DNA of 64,000 nt from Zoogloeaceae bacterium G21618-S1 (GTDB taxonomy: Bacteria; Pseudomonadota; Gammaproteobacteria; Burkholderiales; Rhodocyclaceae): assembly GCA_027214125.1 (NCBI GenBank), contig JAPWHF010000003.1, positions 124,001-188,000 of the forward strand, written 5' to 3'. The number at the start of each line of letters is the position of its first letter. Position 1 is the first letter of the stretch. Positions 28,163 through 39,792 of this stretch are shown piece by piece. The notes beneath the pieces are model-generated. The model did not search any database. It was not told the origin of the DNA and saw nothing but the letters and a program-made list of their open reading frames with translations. Made by a program: the position numbers and the translations under genes.

Positions 28163-30076
28163 ATGTTCGCCAAACCCCTGATCGCGGCTGCCGTTACCGC
28201 CGCCCTTGTCCCCGCCGCGGCCTTTGCCGCCACCTGCACCACGCCCGACCCGGTCGCCAACGTCACCTTCGGCATCATCGACAGCGGCGTGGCCAACCGC
28301 GCGGTCGGCGGTGGCTGCACGCTCGACGACCGGTTCGACGATGAACAGGCCTGGGGCAACACCTCGCGCTTCCTGGCCCATGTGTCGCGCGTCAGCTTCG
28401 AACTGATGCGCGAGCGCCAGATCTCGGCGCGCGAGCGTATCGCCTTGATCGCCGCCGCCAAGGCCTCGGACATCGGCCGCACGCTCACGGTCAAACTGAT
28501 CGGCTTCAACGACTTCCACGGCACCATCAAGGCCGGCGAGGGCTCGAGCAGCAACCCCGGCGTGGCCCGCTTCGCCACCCGCATCGACGCACTGCGCGCG
28601 CAGAACCCGCTCAACGCGGTGGTCTCGGCCGGCGACATGATCGGCGCCAGCCCGCTGACCTCGGCGCTGTTCAAGGACGAGCCGACCATCGAAGCGATGA
28701 ACCGCATCGGCATCGATTTCAACGCCGTCGGCAATCATGAGTTCGACGAAGGCAAGACCGAGCTCCACCGCATGCAACACGGCGGCAACCACGCCAGCGA
28801 CGCGTTCTCCGGCCTCGGCCTGCCGCAGGACGTGCGTAGTGACGGCCAGTTCGCCGGCGCGGCCTTCGGCTTCCTCGCCGCCAACGTGCACGACACCACC
28901 ACCGGCCAGACCGTGCTGCCGGCTTATGGGGTGAAGGACTTCCTCGGCAACAAGGTGGCTTTCGTCGGCATGACGCTCAAGGGCACGCCGACCATCGTCT
29001 CGCCCGCCGGCGTGGCCGGGCTGCAGTTCGGCGACGAGGCCGACACGGTCAACGCGCTGGTGCCCCAGCTCAAGGCCAAGGGCATTGAAAGCATCGTGGT
29101 GCTGATTCATGAAGGCGGCTTCGCAGCCGGCGGCGACAACGGCTGCGACGGCGTCTCGGGGCCGATCGTCGATATCGTCAATCGGCTCGATCCGGCGGTC
29201 GACCTGGTCATCTCCGGCCACACCCACCGTGCCTACAACTGCCTGCTCCCCAACAAGGCCGGTCAGCCGGTGCGTGTCACCTCCGCCGGCCAGTACGCCC
29301 GCATGCTGACCGACATCGACCTGACCATCGACACCCAAACGCGTGACGTCATCTCGGTGGCCGCCACCAACGTGGCCACCGGCACCGGCAGCGCCACCGC
29401 CGAAGCCCCCTACATGACCGACCTGGTCGCCCACTACGACGCGCTCTCCGCCGTGCCCAAGGCGCGCGTGATCGGCACCATCACCGGCGCCATCAGCCGC
29501 AGCCAGAACGCCGCCGGCGAATCGGCTCTGGGCGACGTGATCGCCGACGCCCAGCTCGACGCCACCGACGATGCCGGCTTTGGCGAAGCCGTGGTGGCCT
29601 TCATGAACCCGGGCGGCATCCGTGCCGACCTGCCCTTCAACGCCCCCGACGGCAAGGTCACCTTCGGCGACGCCTTCACCGTGCAACCCTTCGGCAACTC
29701 GCTGGTGACCCTGACGCTCAACGGCGCGCAGCTCAAGACCCTGCTCGAAACCCAGTTCCCCGGCTGCAACGGTCAGAGCAGCACCCGCATGCTGCAAGTG
29801 TCCGCCGGCTTCGCCTACAGCTACTCGGCCAGCGCCGCCTGCAACGCCCGCATCACCGCGATGACCCTCGACGGCGTGCCGGTCGATCCGAGCGCCGCCT
29901 ACCGGGTGACGGTCAACAGCTTCCTGGCCGACGGCGGCGACGCCTTCGCAGTGCTCACCGAAGGCACCAACCGCCTCGGCGGCGCGGTCGACCTCGACGC
30001 CTTCGAAGCCTACCTGCAGGCCAACCCGGCCGGTGTCGCCCCCGGCGCACAAGACCGCATCACCCGCCTGCCCTGA
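28163..30076 (+). CDS. Secreted 5'-nucleotidase/metallophosphatase (UshA-like)
   Basis: A 637-residue exported two-domain phosphohydrolase. After the signal peptide (cleavage after AFAA), residues about 24-108 form an extra N-terminal region not typical of UshA. The calcineurin-like metallophosphatase domain then begins at LIGFNDFHG, with metal and catalytic motifs GNHEFDEG and GHTHRAYNC. The C-terminal nucleotidase domain follows (FMNPGGIRADLPF and FGDAFTVQPFGNSLV). It probably dephosphorylates extracellular nucleotides to scavenge phosphate and nucleosides. The ATG at 28163 is chosen because it starts a proper signal peptide. It is monocistronic. Confidence 0.9.
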   Translation: MFAKPLIAAAVTAALVPAAAFAATCTTPDPVANVTFGIIDSGVANRAVGGGCTLDDRFDDEQAWGNTSRFLAHVSRVSFELMRERQISARERIALIAAAKASDIGRTLTVKLIGFNDFHGTIKAGEGSSSNPGVARFATRIDALRAQNPLNAVVSAGDMIGASPLTSALFKDEPTIEAMNRIGIDFNAVGNHEFDEGKTELHRMQHGGNHASDAFSGLGLPQDVRSDGQFAGAAFGFLAANVHDTTTGQTVLPAYGVKDFLGNKVAFVGMTLKGTPTIVSPAGVAGLQFGDEADTVNALVPQLKAKGIESIVVLIHEGGFAAGGDNGCDGVSGPIVDIVNRLDPAVDLVISGHTHRAYNCLLPNKAGQPVRVTSAGQYARMLTDIDLTIDTQTRDVISVAATNVATGTGSATAEAPYMTDLVAHYDALSAVPKARVIGTITGAISRSQNAAGESALGDVIADAQLDATDDAGFGEAVVAFMNPGGIRADLPFNAPDGKVTFGDAFTVQPFGNSLVTLTLNGAQLKTLLETQFPGCNGQSSTRMLQVSAGFAYSYSASAACNARITAMTLDGVPVDPSAAYRVTVNSFLADGGDAFAVLTEGTNRLGGAVDLDAFEAYLQANPAGVAPGAQDRITRLP

Positions 30077-30208
30077 GAGCTTGTGGAGAAATCGTAGCGA
30101 GCGGGGCCGATTGCGAGGCGTGAGCGAGCAAGCAACGCAGCAATCGGCACGCGCAGCAGATTCAATCACACGTTCTGAGCACCACAGACAACACAAGGAC
30201 ACTCATCC

Positions 30209-31036
30209 ATGTTCAACAAGAAACTGCTCGTCGCAGCCCTCGCCTTTTCGGCGCTGGGCAATGCCCAGGCGGCCCGCTGGTCGCTGGTCGACACCGGCCT
30301 TGGTTTCGGCTTCAGTGACCTCAGCGCCACGCTCGGTGGCGACACCGTCGTCACCGGCGACGTTACCGACCTCGAAGCCGGGTTCGGCAATGCCGGGCTG
30401 ACCGGTGCCGACTTCGGCATCCAGCCTGTGGCCAGCGGCGACGCCGACACCGGCTATGCCCACACCCTGTTCGTCGACACCCTCGGCGACAGCGCGACCA
30501 CCGCCCTCTACCTCGGCGCCGCCCATACGCTGGGCTTTGCGGCCACCTCGGCTGGCACCGCCAGCGGCTACATGGCAACTCAGGATGTCGCCGCCTACGG
30601 CATGAAGCTGCGCATCATCGGCGACGCCGGTGAAGCGGACGGCACGCCAGTCATGGTCAACTTCAGCGGCATCGCCGACATGCTGGTCGACGCCGGTCTG
30701 CCCGCCACCCACACCATCGGCATTGATCTGGATGTCACCCAGGCCGGCATGCCCGGAAGCAGCGTCAGTCTGTCGTGGTTGGGCAACAATAGCTGGCCGG
30801 TGGATGTCAGCTTTGCCTCGGCGGTCGGTCAGGAGCTCGACCTCACGCTGGCGCTGCACCTCGAGTCCACCCAGACCAGCGGCCTGAGCTACACCGCCGG
30901 TCAACACTGGGTGGCAGGGGCCTCGGCACAGTTCGACGGCCAGCTGACCGTCAGCGCCGTGCCGGAGCCAGAGCGCTACGCCATGCTTCTCGCCGGCCTC
31001 GGCCTGGTGGGCCTGATCGCGCGCCGTCGCGTGTAA
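30209..31036 (+). CDS. PEP-CTERM sorting-domain exported protein
   Basis: A 275-residue secreted protein. It has a signal peptide (cleavage after AQA), a beta-rich Thr/Gly/Ala body typical of extracellular polysaccharide-associated proteins, and a textbook C-terminal PEP-CTERM tail: VPEPERYAMLLAGLGLVGL then IARRR. Such tails are processed by exosortase (EpsH/XrtA) in bacteria making exopolysaccharide. No exosortase gene is in this window. A strong convergent hairpin at 31073-31104 separates it from hpd. The body matches no family I recognise. Confidence 0.88.
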   Translation: MFNKKLLVAALAFSALGNAQAARWSLVDTGLGFGFSDLSATLGGDTVVTGDVTDLEAGFGNAGLTGADFGIQPVASGDADTGYAHTLFVDTLGDSATTALYLGAAHTLGFAATSAGTASGYMATQDVAAYGMKLRIIGDAGEADGTPVMVNFSGIADMLVDAGLPATHTIGIDLDVTQAGMPGSSVSLSWLGNNSWPVDVSFASAVGQELDLTLALHLESTQTSGLSYTAGQHWVAGASAQFDGQLTVSAVPEPERYAMLLAGLGLVGLIARRRV

Positions 31037-31072
31037 TGGCAGCCTGACCGCCCCCCTTTGCAGTCAAAAGAA

Positions 31073-31104
31073 GGCCCGGACTCGGTACCACCGATGTCCG
31101 GGCC
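31073..31104. terminator. Bidirectional terminator between the PEP-CTERM gene and hpd
   Basis: GGCCCGGAC and its exact complement GTCCGGGCC are separated by 14 bases and lie between two convergent genes, so the hairpin can serve both. Confidence 0.65.
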
Positions 31105-31123
31105 CGTGTGCCATCGACAGCGT

Positions 31124-32200
31124 TTACTCTGCCGTCAGCACTCCGCGACGTAGTTGATCGCGCTCCATCGACTCGAACAGCGCCTTGAAGTTGCCCTCGC
31201 CAAAGCCGTCGTCGCCCTTGCGCTGGATGAACTCGAAGAACACCGGCCCGAGCTGGCATTCGGAGAAGATCTGCAGCAGCAGGCGCGGCTGGCCGCCGTC
31301 CGTCGTGCCATCAAGCAAGATGCCACGCGTCTGCAGTTCGCTCACTTTCTCGCCGTGCGCGGGCAGGCGCGTCGCCAGCATCTCGTAATAGGTGGCCGGC
31401 GGTGCGCTCATCAGCGGCACCCCCGCCGCGCGCAGCTTGTCGACCGAGGCAAACAAATCGTCAGTGATCAGCGCCACGTGCTGGATGCCCTCACCGTTGA
31501 ACTTCATCAAAAACTCTTCGATCTGCCCGCTGCCCTTGGACGACTCCTCGTTGAGCGGAATACGGATCTTGCCATCCGGCGCGGTCATCGCCTTGGAGGT
31601 GAGGCCGGTGTACTCGCCCTTGATGTCGAAGTAGCGCAGCTCGCGGAAGTTGAAGATGCGCTCGTAAAACGCCGCCCAATGCGCCATGCGACCGCGATAC
31701 ACGTTGTGCGTGAGGTGGTCGACCAGCTTGAAGCCGTAGCCCACCGGGTGGCGCTCCACGCCCTCGACCCAGTCGAAATCGATATCGTAAATCGAGGTGC
31801 CATCCTCGAAACGGTCGATCAGATACAGCGGCGCGCCGCCAATGCCCTTGATCGCCGGCAGCCGCAGCTCCATCGGCCCGGTGGGGATGTCCACCGGCTG
31901 CGCGCCCAGCTCCAGCGCCCGGCTATAGGCCTTGTGGGCGTCGCGCACGCGAAACGCCAAACCGCAAGCGGCCGGGCCGTGCTCCGCAGCGAAATAATGC
32001 GCCACGCTCTTCTTCTCGTTGTTGATAATGAAGTTGATGTCGCCCTGGCGGTACAACACTACGTCTTTCGAGCGGTGGGTCGCCACTTTGCTAAAGCCCA
32101 GCTTCTCGAACAGCGGCTCGAGCACATTGGGGGTGGGCGAGGCGAACTCGACGAACTCAAAGCCCATCAGCCCCATCGGATTGTCAAAAAGGTCAGCCAT
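31124..32200 (-). CDS. hpd: 4-hydroxyphenylpyruvate dioxygenase
   Basis: A 358-residue non-heme iron enzyme that converts 4-hydroxyphenylpyruvate to homogentisate in tyrosine degradation. Iron ligands are read in [10 protein letters not shown] (His), the central [13 protein letters not shown] (His) and [18 protein letters not shown] (Glu). The start ATG at 32200 ([11 protein letters not shown]) has a good ribosome-binding site (CAGGAG, 8 bases upstream); longer frames are rejected. The gene stands alone here, without homogentisate dioxygenase or fumarylacetoacetase nearby. Confidence 0.96.
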   Translation of the reverse strand: MADLFDNPMGLMGFEFVEFASPTPNVLEPLFEKLGFSKVATHRSKDVVLYRQGDINFIINNEKKSVAHYFAAEHGPAACGLAFRVRDAHKAYSRALELGAQPVDIPTGPMELRLPAIKGIGGAPLYLIDRFEDGTSIYDIDFDWVEGVERHPVGYGFKLVDHLTHNVYRGRMAHWAAFYERIFNFRELRYFDIKGEYTGLTSKAMTAPDGKIRIPLNEESSKGSGQIEEFLMKFNGEGIQHVALITDDLFASVDKLRAAGVPLMSAPPATYYEMLATRLPAHGEKVSELQTRGILLDGTTDGGQPRLLLQIFSECQLGPVFFEFIQRKGDDGFGEGNFKALFESMERDQLRRGVLTAE

Positions 32201-32658
32201 GTCAAAACTCCTGAAAGATCCTGAATGCCGTGACAAAACACGGCCATGAAGGTTTGGATCAATCAGGCAGCCGGAGGTGCCCCTGGCACCCCGCGCACAC
32301 TGCGCGCCAGATGCTCGCCAAGGCACAACGCCGAGCGACGCAAGGGCGCGCCAAATGAACAGCGCACACGCGAAGACAGCACCAGCACACAGCCCCGCCG
32401 ACGCGAATGGGAACACCCGCAACGACACGCACCGGGCAGACAGGCACGCGAAAGCCGCACCGTCCGTGCGGCCGGCGGCACCGAATGCCCTGCGTGATTC
32501 GCGCTCGCCATGCTGTCTCCTGTTGGGTATTCTGCTCTAGCGGCAGATGCTCCCAGTTTAGAACCGAGGCCGCGCAATGTTCTGCCAATTTGCCGGGCCG
32601 AAGCGGGATGCTTTCCCTGCGTATCACCAGAAAATCACCCCATGGACGCAATAAACCG
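32201..32658. other. 458-bp divergent intergenic region between hpd and the DM13 gene
   Basis: This holds the 5' flanks of two divergent genes. Open frames in it are arginine- and alanine-rich without motifs, and I take them as random high-GC readings. I see the hpd ribosome-binding site at its left edge but no clear operator or small RNA. Confidence 0.5.
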
Positions 32659-33126
32659 ATGAAGCGCCCCCTCCTGATCGCCACCCACGCCCTCGCCGTC
32701 GCGATTGGCTTCATCGGGGCCGTCTACCTGCTACCGATCCTCATTGCCCCCGACGCCCCCAGCACCGAGCAGCTGCGCGAGCGCGTCGGCGCCACCCTGT
32801 TTACCGGTCAGGTTCGCCGCGATCTCGAAGACAGCGACGCCCTCCACTGGGGCGAAGGCACGCTGCTCGTCAGTGCCAAAGCCATCGCCCTCGAAGGCAG
32901 CGTCGCCCCCGGCCCGGACTACCGCCTCTACCTCTCGCCCGACTTCATCGAAACCGAAGCCGACTTCAAACGCCTCAAGCCCACGCTGGTGCAAGTCGGC
33001 AGAATCCACGGCTTCGACAACTTCATCGTCGACATCCCGCCCCACATCGACCCCGCGCGCTACACCACCGCCATCGTCTGGTGCGAAAGCTTCGGCCAGT
33101 TCATCACTGCGGCCAAATACCAGTAG
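32659..33126 (+). CDS. DM13-domain membrane-anchored protein
   Basis: A 155-residue protein with one N-terminal membrane helix or uncleaved signal (residues 5-26). A single DM13 domain follows, with the conserved G-E-G-T-L segment (HWGEGTLLVSAKAIALEG) and DYRLYLSP, and a cysteine in IVWCESFGQFI. DM13 domains are proposed to take part in electron transfer or redox reactions. The start ATG at 32659 is chosen over an arginine-rich upstream extension. It is monocistronic and followed by a REP-like repeat. Confidence 0.85.
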   Translation: MKRPLLIATHALAVAIGFIGAVYLLPILIAPDAPSTEQLRERVGATLFTGQVRRDLEDSDALHWGEGTLLVSAKAIALEGSVAPGPDYRLYLSPDFIETEADFKRLKPTLVQVGRIHGFDNFIVDIPPHIDPARYTTAIVWCESFGQFITAAKYQ

Positions 33127-33202
33127 GGCGGACAAGCCGCAGGCGCGTCCACCATCGGTGGCCCAAACGAGACGGCGGATGCGCTGCGCTTATCCGCCCT
33201 AC
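33123..33202. repeat. REP-like palindromic element
   Basis: An 80-bp element bounded by exact 10-bp inverted ends (GTAGGGCGGA ... TCCGCCCTAC). Inside are two smaller hairpins, including GGCGGAT/ATCCGCC near 33173-33198. It starts within the DM13 stop codon and ends 35 bp before the next gene. The GTAGGGCGGATAAGCGC-type sequence is familiar from dispersed extragenic repeats in beta- and gamma-proteobacteria; only one copy is seen in this window. Confidence 0.7.
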
Positions 33203-33237
33203 GCCATTCCCCACGCTGATTGAAGTACGCTCCCCCC

Positions 33238-33561
33238 ATGAAACTCAACCAACTGCCCCTCGGCGCCCGCTTCGAATACCAGGGCAAGATCCTCACCAAA
33301 TCCGGCCCCATGACCGGCGCCACCGAAAAAGGCGGCTCAGTCTTCATCCCCAAATTCGCGGTGCTCAAAGCCGTCGACGGCGAAGCCCCGCCCCCGCCAC
33401 CCGAGGCCGCACGCACAGTCGACGCCGACACCGTACTGGCCGCTTTCGAGGCCTATCACGGCACTGCAATTCGGCTGGTGGATGAATCGGGACGGATGGC
33501 GCTGGCGGCGGCGCGGTCGCGGTTTTTGGGGGCGCTCGACCACGACGACGGCAGCGCCTGA
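33238..33561 (+). CDS. Small conserved protein, unknown
   Basis: A 107-residue cytosolic protein with start ATG at 33238. The N-terminal half (MKLNQLPLGARFEYQGKILTK then GPMTGATEKGG) looks like a small beta-barrel with a glycine-rich turn. A proline run precedes a helical C-terminal half. No signal peptide. It resembles short uncharacterised beta-proteobacterial proteins; I cannot assign a role. Confidence 0.7.
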   Translation: MKLNQLPLGARFEYQGKILTKSGPMTGATEKGGSVFIPKFAVLKAVDGEAPPPPPEAARTVDADTVLAAFEAYHGTAIRLVDESGRMALAAARSRFLGALDHDDGSA

Positions 33562-33625
33562 GGCCACTACCGGTCGCGGACGCAAGGTCCGCCGATCAAT
33601 CGCGCCGATCACCCGCAAAGCACAA

Positions 33626-33658
33626 CCTGGGCACGCCGCCTCGCGCGGCATGCCCAGG
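33626..33658. terminator. Convergent terminator hairpin
   Basis: CCTGGGCA and TGCCCAGG form the outer stem, with GCCGC/GCGGC inside, between two convergent small genes. Confidence 0.6.
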
Positions 33659-33659
33659 G

Positions 33660-33947
33660 TCAGAATACTTTCTTCAGCGCCGCATTCTCGCGTACGAACA
33701 CCATGCCGAAGGCACCGATGGACACCACCTTGTCGTTAACGGTGGTGTAGGAGCCGACGCCGAAGGCGTGGTACTCGGAGAAGAAGGCAGCGACGCGGCC
33801 GAGTTGCAGCAGTTTCGCCACTTCGCTGCGTGCGGCCAGCTCGTCGCGGATGGTGTCGCGATGCTTTTCCGGCGAGGGGTTGAGCAAGACGCCAGCGGCG
33901 GCGATGACGATCAGGATGGCGGCGAATTTGAGCAGTGAGCGGATCAT
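33660..33947 (-). CDS. Small single-helix membrane protein, unknown
   Basis: A 95-residue protein with start ATG at 33947. The N-terminal hydrophobic helix covers residues 5-21. An NPSPEKHRDTIRDEL segment follows, and a mostly hydrophobic C-terminal half contains FGVGSYTTVNDKVVSIGAFG. The NPSxExH pattern after the helix is shared by a group of small exported or anchored proteins of unknown role (DUF4359-like), which I name only tentatively. Confidence 0.65.
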   Translation of the reverse strand: MIRSLLKFAAILIVIAAAGVLLNPSPEKHRDTIRDELAARSEVAKLLQLGRVAAFFSEYHAFGVGSYTTVNDKVVSIGAFGMVFVRENAALKKVF

Positions 33948-34456
33948 GGTGGCGCGTCGTTCATCATGGGGCAGCCCGGATCTTCGCACAGGCGCCGCTG
34001 TTTCCGCATGCCGGCGCTTGCCTGTCGCCGGCCGCGGCGGTGTCCAACGACACCGTGCCGTCCCGAACCCGCGCCCGTGCGTCTTGCATCCCGAAACCGA
34101 TCTCCGACGCAGCGCATGCGGGCAAGATCACGCAGAACAGTGGCGGCGGCAAGCATCGAAATATCCTGCCATCCCCGGCGGGCACGCTCACGCCGACATT
34201 GGTGGGCGCGAAAGCCGCGGAGCGGCCATCGGAGCAGCGGTGGGTACCGGCTTCGACATACGACCCGGGCGGATCGGGTTGGGAGTGCTGATTGAAGAAC
34301 GACACAGCGGTGGTTGGCCGATCCGTCCATCGTCGGCATGGCGAGAGGTCGAAGTGGTGGAGTCGCTGTCTTTATGTGGGGCGGCCGTTTCTCGGCTTTA
34401 TGTGGAGCTCCACATAAGGCCGATTTTCTGCCACCAACTGATACACCATGAAGCGG
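33948..34456. other. Intergenic region without confident gene
   Basis: Roughly 500 bp between the small membrane protein gene and the gyrB terminator. Several overlapping frames on both strands reach about 110 codons, but none has a ribosome-binding site, domain or convincing signal peptide. Only the palindrome at 34398-34417, with a half-copy just upstream, stands out. Confidence 0.45.
34398..34417. repeat. Perfect 20-bp palindrome TTATGTGGAGCTCCACATAA
   Basis: An exact dyad with no spacer. A single half-site (CTTTATGTGG) lies 27 bp upstream in the same orientation and is preceded by similar sequence. The pair resembles a recombinase- or regulator-binding arrangement. No integrase or regulator gene is adjacent. 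Confidence 0.7.
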
Positions 34457-34479
34457 AAAAGCTCCCTGAGGAGCTTTTT
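34457..34479. terminator. gyrB intrinsic terminator
   Basis: GCTCC/GGAGC stem with a 4-base loop, flanked by AAAA on one side and TTTTT on the other, about 70 bp beyond the gyrB stop. It can act on both strands. Confidence 0.8.
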
Positions 34480-34548
34480 CGTTTCTTCTCAACGTCTGTG
34501 CCACACACTATTGGCACAGATCTCACCCTTCATGGCTCCCTACAAAAA

Positions 34549-37068
<2,520 letters not shown>

Positions 37069-37190
37069 TCAATACTCATCAGACTGCTAGGTGCGCCCGG
37101 TGGAGCGCCAAGCCATTGAGCGAGGCCGGCGGCCCCGCAATGGCAGACAGACCGACTGGCGCGCCGCTTGTGCCGACGCACCAGCGTCCG

Positions 37191-38297
37191 TCAGATTCTC
37201 ATCGGCATCACGACATACTTGAAGGCGTCGTTGCCCGGCAGGGAAATCAGCGCGCTGGAGTTGCCGTCATTGAGGCGCACCAGCACGTCATCGGTCGACA
37301 CGTTGTTGAGCACGTCGAGCAGATAGGTGACATTGAAGCCGATATCGAGGCCATCGCCTTCGTAGTCGATCTCGAGCTCTTCCTGGGCTTCTTCTTGCTC
37401 AGCGTTGGTGCTGAGAATCTTCAGGCTGCCGCTCGACAGGACAATGCGCACACCACGGAATTTCTCGTTGGTGAGAATGGCCACGCGCGACAGGGCCGCG
37501 TGCAGCGGCTGACGGGCCAGGCGAAGCTCTTTGGGGTGGTTTTGCGGGATGACGCGCTCGTAGTCGGGGAACTTGCCGTCCACCAGCTTGGAGATGAGCT
37601 CGACGTCGCCAAAGCGGAAGACGATCTGGTTGCCGGCGATGATGATTTCGAGCGGCTCGTCGCTGTCGGAGAGCTGACGGGCCAGCTCGAGCACCGTCTT
37701 GCGCGGCAGGATGACGTCGGTACGCGGGTAGTTGCCGTCGATTTCGCTCTCGATGTAGGCGAGGCGGTGACCGTCGGTGGCGACCATGCGCAAGGTGGAG
37801 CCGTCGACCATGGTGAGCAGACCGTTGAGGTAGTAACGGATGTCTTGCTGGGCCATGGCGTATTGCACCAGCGCGAGCTGCTTCTTGAAGGCACGCTGCG
37901 ACACGGTAAAGCGCACGCCTTCGTCTTCGGCCACGGTGAGGCGCGGGTAGTCGGCTGCGGGCAGGGTCTGCAGCTGGAAGCGGCTGCGACCGGCCTTGAC
38001 GGTCATGCGGCTCTCGTCGAGCGACAGGGCGATGTCGGTGTCGCCGGGCAGGGCACGCAGAATGTCCTGCAGCTTGCGTGCGGCCACGGTGATGTTGAGG
38101 TCGTCCGGGCCACCAGTGACGATGGCGGTGGTGCGGATCTGGATTTCGATGTCGGTCGCCAGCAGGGTGAGGCGGTCACCGTGCTTTTCAATCAGCACAT
38201 TGGACAGGATCGGCAGGGTGTGGCGCTTCTCCACAATGCCGGACACCGACTGGAGTGGGCCAAGCAGAGCATCCCGGGTGGTGGTCAGCAGTTGCAT
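37191..38297 (-). CDS. dnaN: DNA polymerase III beta sliding clamp
   Basis: A 368-residue clamp with the three repeated clamp domains and the typical N-terminus MQLLTTTRDALLGPLQSVSGIVEKRHTLP-like, shown here as QSVSGIVEKRHTLPILSN. The C-terminus VVMPMRI provides the partner-binding pocket. It encircles DNA and tethers polymerases and repair factors. It lies 49 bp from dnaA on the same strand, consistent with cotranscription. Confidence 0.98.
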   Translation of the reverse strand: MQLLTTTRDALLGPLQSVSGIVEKRHTLPILSNVLIEKHGDRLTLLATDIEIQIRTTAIVTGGPDDLNITVAARKLQDILRALPGDTDIALSLDESRMTVKAGRSRFQLQTLPAADYPRLTVAEDEGVRFTVSQRAFKKQLALVQYAMAQQDIRYYLNGLLTMVDGSTLRMVATDGHRLAYIESEIDGNYPRTDVILPRKTVLELARQLSDSDEPLEIIIAGNQIVFRFGDVELISKLVDGKFPDYERVIPQNHPKELRLARQPLHAALSRVAILTNEKFRGVRIVLSSGSLKILSTNAEQEEAQEELEIDYEGDGLDIGFNVTYLLDVLNNVSTDDVLVRLNDGNSSALISLPGNDAFKYVVMPMRI

Positions 38298-38346
38298 CGT
38301 CGTTCAATCTCCGTGAATCGAGTTCTTGTTATATCGCATCGGCATT

Positions 38347-39792
38347 TTAGCCGCGCAAGACCTGCGTCAGCACGTGCAGATCGTGGTTGAGTTGGGTGTC
38401 GTTCCGGCGCAATTCTGCGATGGTACGGCAAGCATGTAACACGGTTGTGTGATCGCGCCCGCCGAAGGCATCGCCAATGGCCGGCAGGCTCATGGGGGTC
38501 AGATCCTTGGCCAACGCCATGGCCACCTGGCGCGGCCGGGCAATGACCCGGGTGCGCTTCTTGGAGTGCATGTCGGCGACCTTGATCTTGAAGTAGTCGG
38601 CCACGGTCTTCTGGATGTGCTCGATGGTCAGCTGCCGATTGTGGGCATTGAGCAAGTCCTTGAGCGCTTCCTTGGCCACATCGAGCGTGATCTGCTTGCT
38701 GTGGAAACGGGCGAAGGCCACCACCTTGGTCAGTGCGCCTTCGAGCTCGCGCACGTTGGCGCGCAGGTTCTTGGCGATCAGGAAGGCGACGTCGTCGCAC
38801 AGCGCAATGCTATGGCTCTCGGCCTTTTTCTTGAGAATGGCGACGCGCATTTCAAGCTCGGGCGGCTCGATCTGCACGGTAAGACCCCAGTCGAAGCGCG
38901 AGATCAGGCGATCTTCAAGCCCCTGGATATCCTTGGGGTAGGTGTCGCAGGTAATGATGATCTGCTTCTTCGCCTCGGTGAGTGCATTGAAGGCGTGGAA
39001 GAACTCTTCCTGCGTGCGGTTCTTGTTATTGAAAAACTGGATGTCGTCGATCATCAGCACGTCGAGCGAGCGGTAGTAGCGCTTGAAGACGTCGAAGCTC
39101 TTCTGCTGATAGGCGCGCACCACGTCGGCGTAGTAGTCCTCGGCGTGCACATAGCGAATGATGGCCTTCGGATTGCGCCGGAACACCTCGTTGCCGAGCG
39201 CGTGGATCAAGTGGGTTTTACCCAGACCGACGCCGCCATACACAAACAGCGGGTTGTAAGACACGCCGGGGTTGTCGGCCACCTGCATGGCCGCCGCGCG
39301 CGCCAGGTCGTTGGCGCGGCCGGTAACGAGCGTGTCGAAAGTGAAATCGGCGTTCAGTCGGCTCTTATCGTAGGCACTGGTCGCCGCGGTCGGCGCCCGA
39401 CGCGATGACTCTACCTTGGGCGCCTCGGCCGCGGATGCCGCGCTGGCGGCCACGGCGGCCGTTGAACTGACCGGGGCAGGGGTGGGCGACGCCTTGGCCG
39501 CTGACGCGCTCACCGGCCGACGTGGCGCCTCGCCATTGACGGGCAGCGTCAGCGCGACTTCGGTGGGGGCGCCGAAGAACTCTTCGCCCAACTCGCCAAT
39601 GCGTCGCACATAGCGCTCACGTACCCACTGCAACACAAACCGATTGGGTGCCACCAGATGAACTGCGGGCGCAGCCGTGTCCGCCCTTGCGCCTTCATCG
39701 GCACGCAGAGCTTTGATCCAGGTGGTGAATTGCTGAGGTGGCAACTCACCCTGAAGGCGGGTCAAACAGAAGGTCCAGAAATCTTGCGTCAC
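38347..39792 (-). CDS. dnaA: Chromosomal replication initiator DnaA
   Basis: DnaA of 481 residues. Domain I begins [22 protein letters not shown] long Ala/Pro linker (domain II, about 85-150) follows. Domain III has Walker [11 protein letters not shown] and Walker [10 protein letters not shown], with sensor region [10 protein letters not shown]. Domain IV carries the DnaA-box recognition helix [11 protein letters not shown]. The start is GTG at 39792, since upstream codons encode an unconserved arginine-rich stretch. It initiates replication at oriC and probably regulates itself through the DnaA box in the adjoining gap. Confidence 0.97.
   Translation of the reverse strand: MTQDFWTFCLTRLQGELPPQQFTTWIKALRADEGARADTAAPAVHLVAPNRFVLQWVRERYVRRIGELGEEFFGAPTEVALTLPVNGEAPRRPVSASAAKASPTPAPVSSTAAVAASAASAAEAPKVESSRRAPTAATSAYDKSRLNADFTFDTLVTGRANDLARAAAMQVADNPGVSYNPLFVYGGVGLGKTHLIHALGNEVFRRNPKAIIRYVHAEDYYADVVRAYQQKSFDVFKRYYRSLDVLMIDDIQFFNNKNRTQEEFFHAFNALTEAKKQIIITCDTYPKDIQGLEDRLISRFDWGLTVQIEPPELEMRVAILKKKAESHSIALCDDVAFLIAKNLRANVRELEGALTKVVAFARFHSKQITLDVAKEALKDLLNAHNRQLTIEHIQKTVADYFKIKVADMHSKKRTRVIARPRQVAMALAKDLTPMSLPAIGDAFGGRDHTTVLHACRTIAELRRNDTQLNHDLHVLTQVLRG

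Noticed and set aside
28061-30202. 713-codon minus-strand frame
   Set aside because: Antisense shadow of the 5'-nucleotidase gene, composed of Gly/Ala/Val/His runs.
32246-32658. Short frames between hpd and the DM13 gene
   Set aside because: Arginine- and alanine-rich readings without motifs or start signals.
33935-34305. Open frames of about 110 codons on both strands in the gyrB-proximal gap
   Set aside because: No ribosome-binding site, no domain, no consistent codon pattern, and the frames overlap each other on opposite strands.
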